Assembly (NCBI RefSeq): GCF_000219625.1
Contig: NC_018217.1
Span: 2,356,001-2,420,000 of the forward strand
DNA from: Zymoseptoria tritici IPO323
Lineage: Eukaryota > Ascomycota > Dothideomycetes > Mycosphaerellales > Mycosphaerellaceae
Reading direction: 5' to 3'
DNA: 64,000 nt
Numbering within the stretch: position 1 is the stretch's first letter; each line of letters starts with the position of its first letter. Positions 61,194 to 64,000 of the stretch are shown in pieces. A program made the translations under genes and the position numbers. The notes beneath the pieces were generated by a model. The model saw only the letters and a list, made by a program, of their open reading frames with translations. It did no database searches and was not told the DNA's origin.

Positions 61194-62266
61194 GGTGATA
61201 TGATGTGTTATTGTATCGCGTGTATTGTAGGCTTTGAAGGTCGATGGAAGAGTGAAGTCGATCGACTCATTGAGGGGTAACTATATATTGATATGCCGTG
61301 CGACTGTCCACTTCTGCACCATCATGTATTTCTCATACCATAATAAAGACGTCGTTTAGAACGTTGACAGAAAAGAGCTCTCTCACGCAGGTCAGTCGCC
61401 GAGGGACACACTTGCAATCATGGCCGCGGAAGTCGCACAGTGGACGACAAAGGACCTTCTTCAAACAATCCTCCATGGCGCCCGCTTCATCAACTCGATA
61501 TCTTCACAGAAACATCCTCGGGATCGGAGGATGAGGAACGAGAGCGACGAGACGTCGACGATGCCATCGGAAGAACAGTGTCCAGGAGCGTGGTCGATAT
61601 GTGTCTCTCAGTCGTCTCGCAAAACCAGGTCTTACCTTGACACTTCCGACCTTCCGACAGAACCCTGTCGTTCATAACAGAGGCCCTGCTGTTCGACGAG
61701 ATATTCTTCGGCGTGAGACTTGTTCGGTATCAGCTGGAACGTGATACTTGGAGGAATGTGCTCGTCCAGTGGCATTTGCACACGTTTTTCGGCTGTCGAG
61801 TCCTCTCGATGTTACCTGTCCTGTATATATACACAATCCATGGCAGTCTCCATCTTCTTCTGGATCGTGTTTCTTGAGCAAGCTTTTGGTGGGAACCTGG
61901 AAGCTTTCTTCGGATGTTGCTGCCCGCGGCCCTGAACTTGGAGTCAACCAATCGCCTTCCAGGTTCGTCTGGCGGATCCGGCCCTTCCACGTTTCTCGGC
62001 TGCTTCGCCCGACATCTGCGATCCTCCCTCACCACCTGTGCCCGTCCAGCCCGTCCTCGTCCCACCACAACGCCGTGTCTCGCCATATTCCTCTCACTCT
62101 CACCCTCACACACGACACCCTCCCGACCAAGCCATTCACCATCTTCACGAACACCATCGTTCACAACAAACTCCTCCCCTTCAATGCAGCCGCTTTGAGG
62201 CTCCCCCTGCTCGGCGCCAAGCGGGCGCAAACCACGCCTCAACACGACTTACGATAGTTCTCGAGT
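61194..62266. other. Divergent region upstream of palH
   Basis: 1.1 kb. Frames at 61420-61677 (86 codons, ATG) and in another frame at 61440-61640 (Glu/Asp/Arg-rich) look partly coding but are short and cannot be joined convincingly. The remainder is likely the palH leader. Confidence 0.35.
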
Positions 62267-64000
62267 ATGTTCCTCGATGAACAACGTCTCTTTGGACGCC
62301 AGCTATGGAACCTCCCCGACACCTCCGCCACGAGCGCCGACATCAGCCCGGAATGCACTCCCTTCACGCTGCCTCAGAACGGTGTCATCCAGCTTGCGGA
62401 CTCGGTCATCACGCTCACCACCGATGTCATCTTTCAACCCGTATGCACCGGAAGTCCGCAAGAGGATTCCTTCACGATTGGCCACCTTCGAGATCCATTC
62501 TACGCCTCGACCATACCCACCGTATATGTCATCGCATCCGCCATGGTCATCGCGTGGGTGCTGGTCATCATGCTGGCCATCACATCGCGGACCTCATATC
62601 TCGGCGCACCGCAAAGCGCTCCTGCGTTTAGCAACGGACATGGCATAATCGGAGGAGCGAGCGGAGGGACGTCAGGATTATCAGGCGCGGGGTCAAGACC
62701 ATGGTTACAAAAGGTGGCAGCGATCGCAGTGGCAATATCCTTGACCATCGCCACGGCAGACACTTTTGTCGTCGCGGAAAGACAGTACAGCCTGGGACTC
62801 ATGGATGCGGTCGCACTTCGACGGCAAGTGCTGGGATCACTGGAGATCCGAATAACGAGAGTGATGTCGGACATCTTCCTCTGGCTGGCACAGGTGCAGA
62901 CACTCATACGACTCTTTCCTCGGCATAAAGAAAAGGTCATGATCAAGTGGATTGGATTCGTCTTGATCATCTTTGACACGGTGTTTTCCTGCTTGAACGC
63001 GTTCTACTACGACAACACGACGCTTGTGGCACGACGGACCTTTGTGGATGCGATCCCCGCGTTGTCTTATCTTTTCGAGCTGGCTCTGGGGTTGCTCTAC
63101 GCCGCGTGGGTCGTATACTACTCGATAACGAAACGACGATACGCATTCTACCACCCGAAGATGTGGAACATCTGTGTGATAGCGCTGCTATCGGTGGTGG
63201 CAATTCTCACGCCGGTTGTATTCTTCATCACGGATGTCATCGATCAGGATGTGGCAGGGTGGGGTGATTATTTCCGATGGGTTGGAGCTGCAGCTGCAAG
63301 TGTGGTGGTTTGGGAATGGGTTGAACGGATAGAAGCGCTGGAGAGGGATGACAAAAAGGACGGGATCTTGGGGAGGGAGATCTTCGATGGAGATGAAATG
63401 CTCGACTCAAGTCCTGGTGGAGGTGAGGAGGCGGCGTGGAGTCAGAGTCGGAACTTGCGGCGGAACTTCAGACGGCATCGCAAGGATGATGATGTTGGTG
63501 GTGGAAACGCAACAAGCAAGGCCGAAAAGGGAGGGTTCAGCCAGATGACACAGCGATTCCGATCGAGACATCAGCAATCGCCGTCACATTTTCCATTGGG
63601 GAGAGCGCATACCGGGAATGTGCCTTTGAGCCAGAAGTATGGCATTCGCAGGACGGAGACCAGAGCCAGCCATCAACCGGAGACGACAATCACAAGTGGA
63701 CCTACTCCTCCAATGCCAGTGATGAGCCCTGTCGACAGGGGGCAGAACACGAGCGGGGCGAGCACGATATACACGGTGAGGTATGAAAACGGGGCAGACG
63801 TTCCCGAACCGGTCATCAGGTGGAGATCAAGCACGAATCGCAATACTTCCAAGAGGACCACTCAGAAGACTGCTCATCGCGATGCGGAGAAGGAGGCCCT
63901 GGATGGCGTCGATGAAGCACCGAATCGGAATCGCGAGCAGAGCAGGTGGAAGGGTGTGCCTAATCCGTTCAAGCGGAAGCGGACATCGCCTCCGCAGGAG
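62267..64000 (+). CDS. palH: pH-response sensor PalH/Rim21 (continues past window)
   Basis: 578 codons from ATG 62267 to the window edge with no stop. The N-terminal part contains the conserved ECTPFTLPQNGVIQL segment and VCTGSPQEDSFTI, then seven membrane spans begin: IPTVYVIASAMVIAWVLVIMLAI, VAAIAVAISLTIATADTFVVAE, WIGFVLIIFDTVFSC, ALSYLFELALGLLYAAWVVYY, NICVIALLSVVAILTPVVFFI, and further spans to about residue 360 (quoted in part). The long C-terminal cytoplasmic tail is basic and Ser-rich. PalH is the plasma-membrane sensor of neutral-to-alkaline pH, working with PalF and PalI to activate the PacC transcription factor through ESCRT-linked proteolysis. The tail is incomplete here. Confidence 0.92.
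   Translation, partial: MFLDEQRLFGRQLWNLPDTSATSADISPECTPFTLPQNGVIQLADSVITLTTDVIFQPVCTGSPQEDSFTIGHLRDPFYASTIPTVYVIASAMVIAWVLVIMLAITSRTSYLGAPQSAPAFSNGHGIIGGASGGTSGLSGAGSRPWLQKVAAIAVAISLTIATADTFVVAERQYSLGLMDAVALRRQVLGSLEIRITRVMSDIFLWLAQVQTLIRLFPRHKEKVMIKWIGFVLIIFDTVFSCLNAFYYDNTTLVARRTFVDAIPALSYLFELALGLLYAAWVVYYSITKRRYAFYHPKMWNICVIALLSVVAILTPVVFFITDVIDQDVAGWGDYFRWVGAAAASVVVWEWVERIEALERDDKKDGILGREIFDGDEMLDSSPGGGEEAAWSQSRNLRRNFRRHRKDDDVGGGNATSKAEKGGFSQMTQRFRSRHQQSPSHFPLGRAHTGNVPLSQKYGIRRTETRASHQPETTITSGPTPPMPVMSPVDRGQNTSGASTIYTVRYENGADVPEPVIRWRSSTNRNTSKRTTQKTAHRDAEKEALDGVDEAPNRNREQSRWKGVPNPFKRKRTSPPQE

Noticed and set aside
61420..61677. 86-codon ATG frame between the hydrolase and palH
   Set aside because: Two overlapping plus frames share the coding-like character and neither can be spliced into a coherent protein; kept only as an intergenic note.
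50795..64000. A biosynthetic gene cluster in the last 13 kb
   Set aside because: The genes present (UPRT, FEX, palH, a hydrolase, an arylsulfotransferase-like protein) have independent known roles; no backbone synthase or cluster regulator is present.

Overview
The window is nuclear DNA of a filamentous ascomycete (Pezizomycotina), probably a dothideomycete. Evidence: dense, mostly single-copy genes with 49-114 nt GT-AG introns carrying CTAAC/CTGAC-type branch sites; fungal families such as a PalH/Rim21 pH sensor, FEX fluoride channel, Mis12/Mtw1, Lhs1 and Pex11; and one AT-rich, transposon-derived island of the kind left by repeat-induced point mutation (RIP). The class-level assignment is an inference.

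Layout. 1-9 kb: 5' part of a Tfc7-like TFIIIC subunit, Mtw1, an EBP-type sterol isomerase, a MITE-like element in a gene-poor stretch, and a bZIP regulator. 9.4-11.2 kb: an AT-rich island bounded by a 24-bp inverted repeat, with two different solo LTRs, one splitting a period-8 minisatellite. 11.6-22.8 kb: Sec2-like Rab GEF domain protein, two orphan genes, an SRPBCC-fold protein, Pus7 and a zinc-finger protein. 22.8-31.7 kb: Wrap73/Wdr8, a broken secreted polyamine oxidase, Pex11, a 2EXR-type protein and an NmrA-like reductase. 33.6-43.5 kb: a second bZIP, ribosomal protein S5 (RPS5), the long-form tRNase Z, a PRI2 fragment and a protein with UIM-like motifs. 44.7-53.8 kb: Lhs1, a tRNA-like relic, a hot-dog thioesterase, a decayed DsbA/FrnE-like gene, a tiny coiled-coil gene, a six-exon FAD oxidoreductase and an NMT1/THI5-like protein. 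54.2-64 kb: a secreted arylsulfotransferase-like protein, uracil phosphoribosyltransferase, a small orphan, FEX, a five-exon alpha/beta hydrolase and the start of PalH.

Most genes are independent housekeeping loci with no overall cluster. The only neighbourhood suggesting shared function is the adjacent, co-oriented FAD oxidoreductase and NMT1/THI5-like pair (50.8-53.8 kb), possibly linked to thiamine or pyrimidine scavenging. The other theme is gene decay: the polyamine oxidase (two CAA-to-TAA-type stops plus frame lesions), the DsbA-like gene (lost active-site Cys plus a frame lesion) and the truncated PRI2 copy. Exon joins were deduced by hand from splice signals and reading frame. I found no clear previously undescribed system; the strongest leads are the structure of the AT-rich island, the polyamine-oxidase decay pattern and the ATG-less N-terminal extension of tRNase Z.
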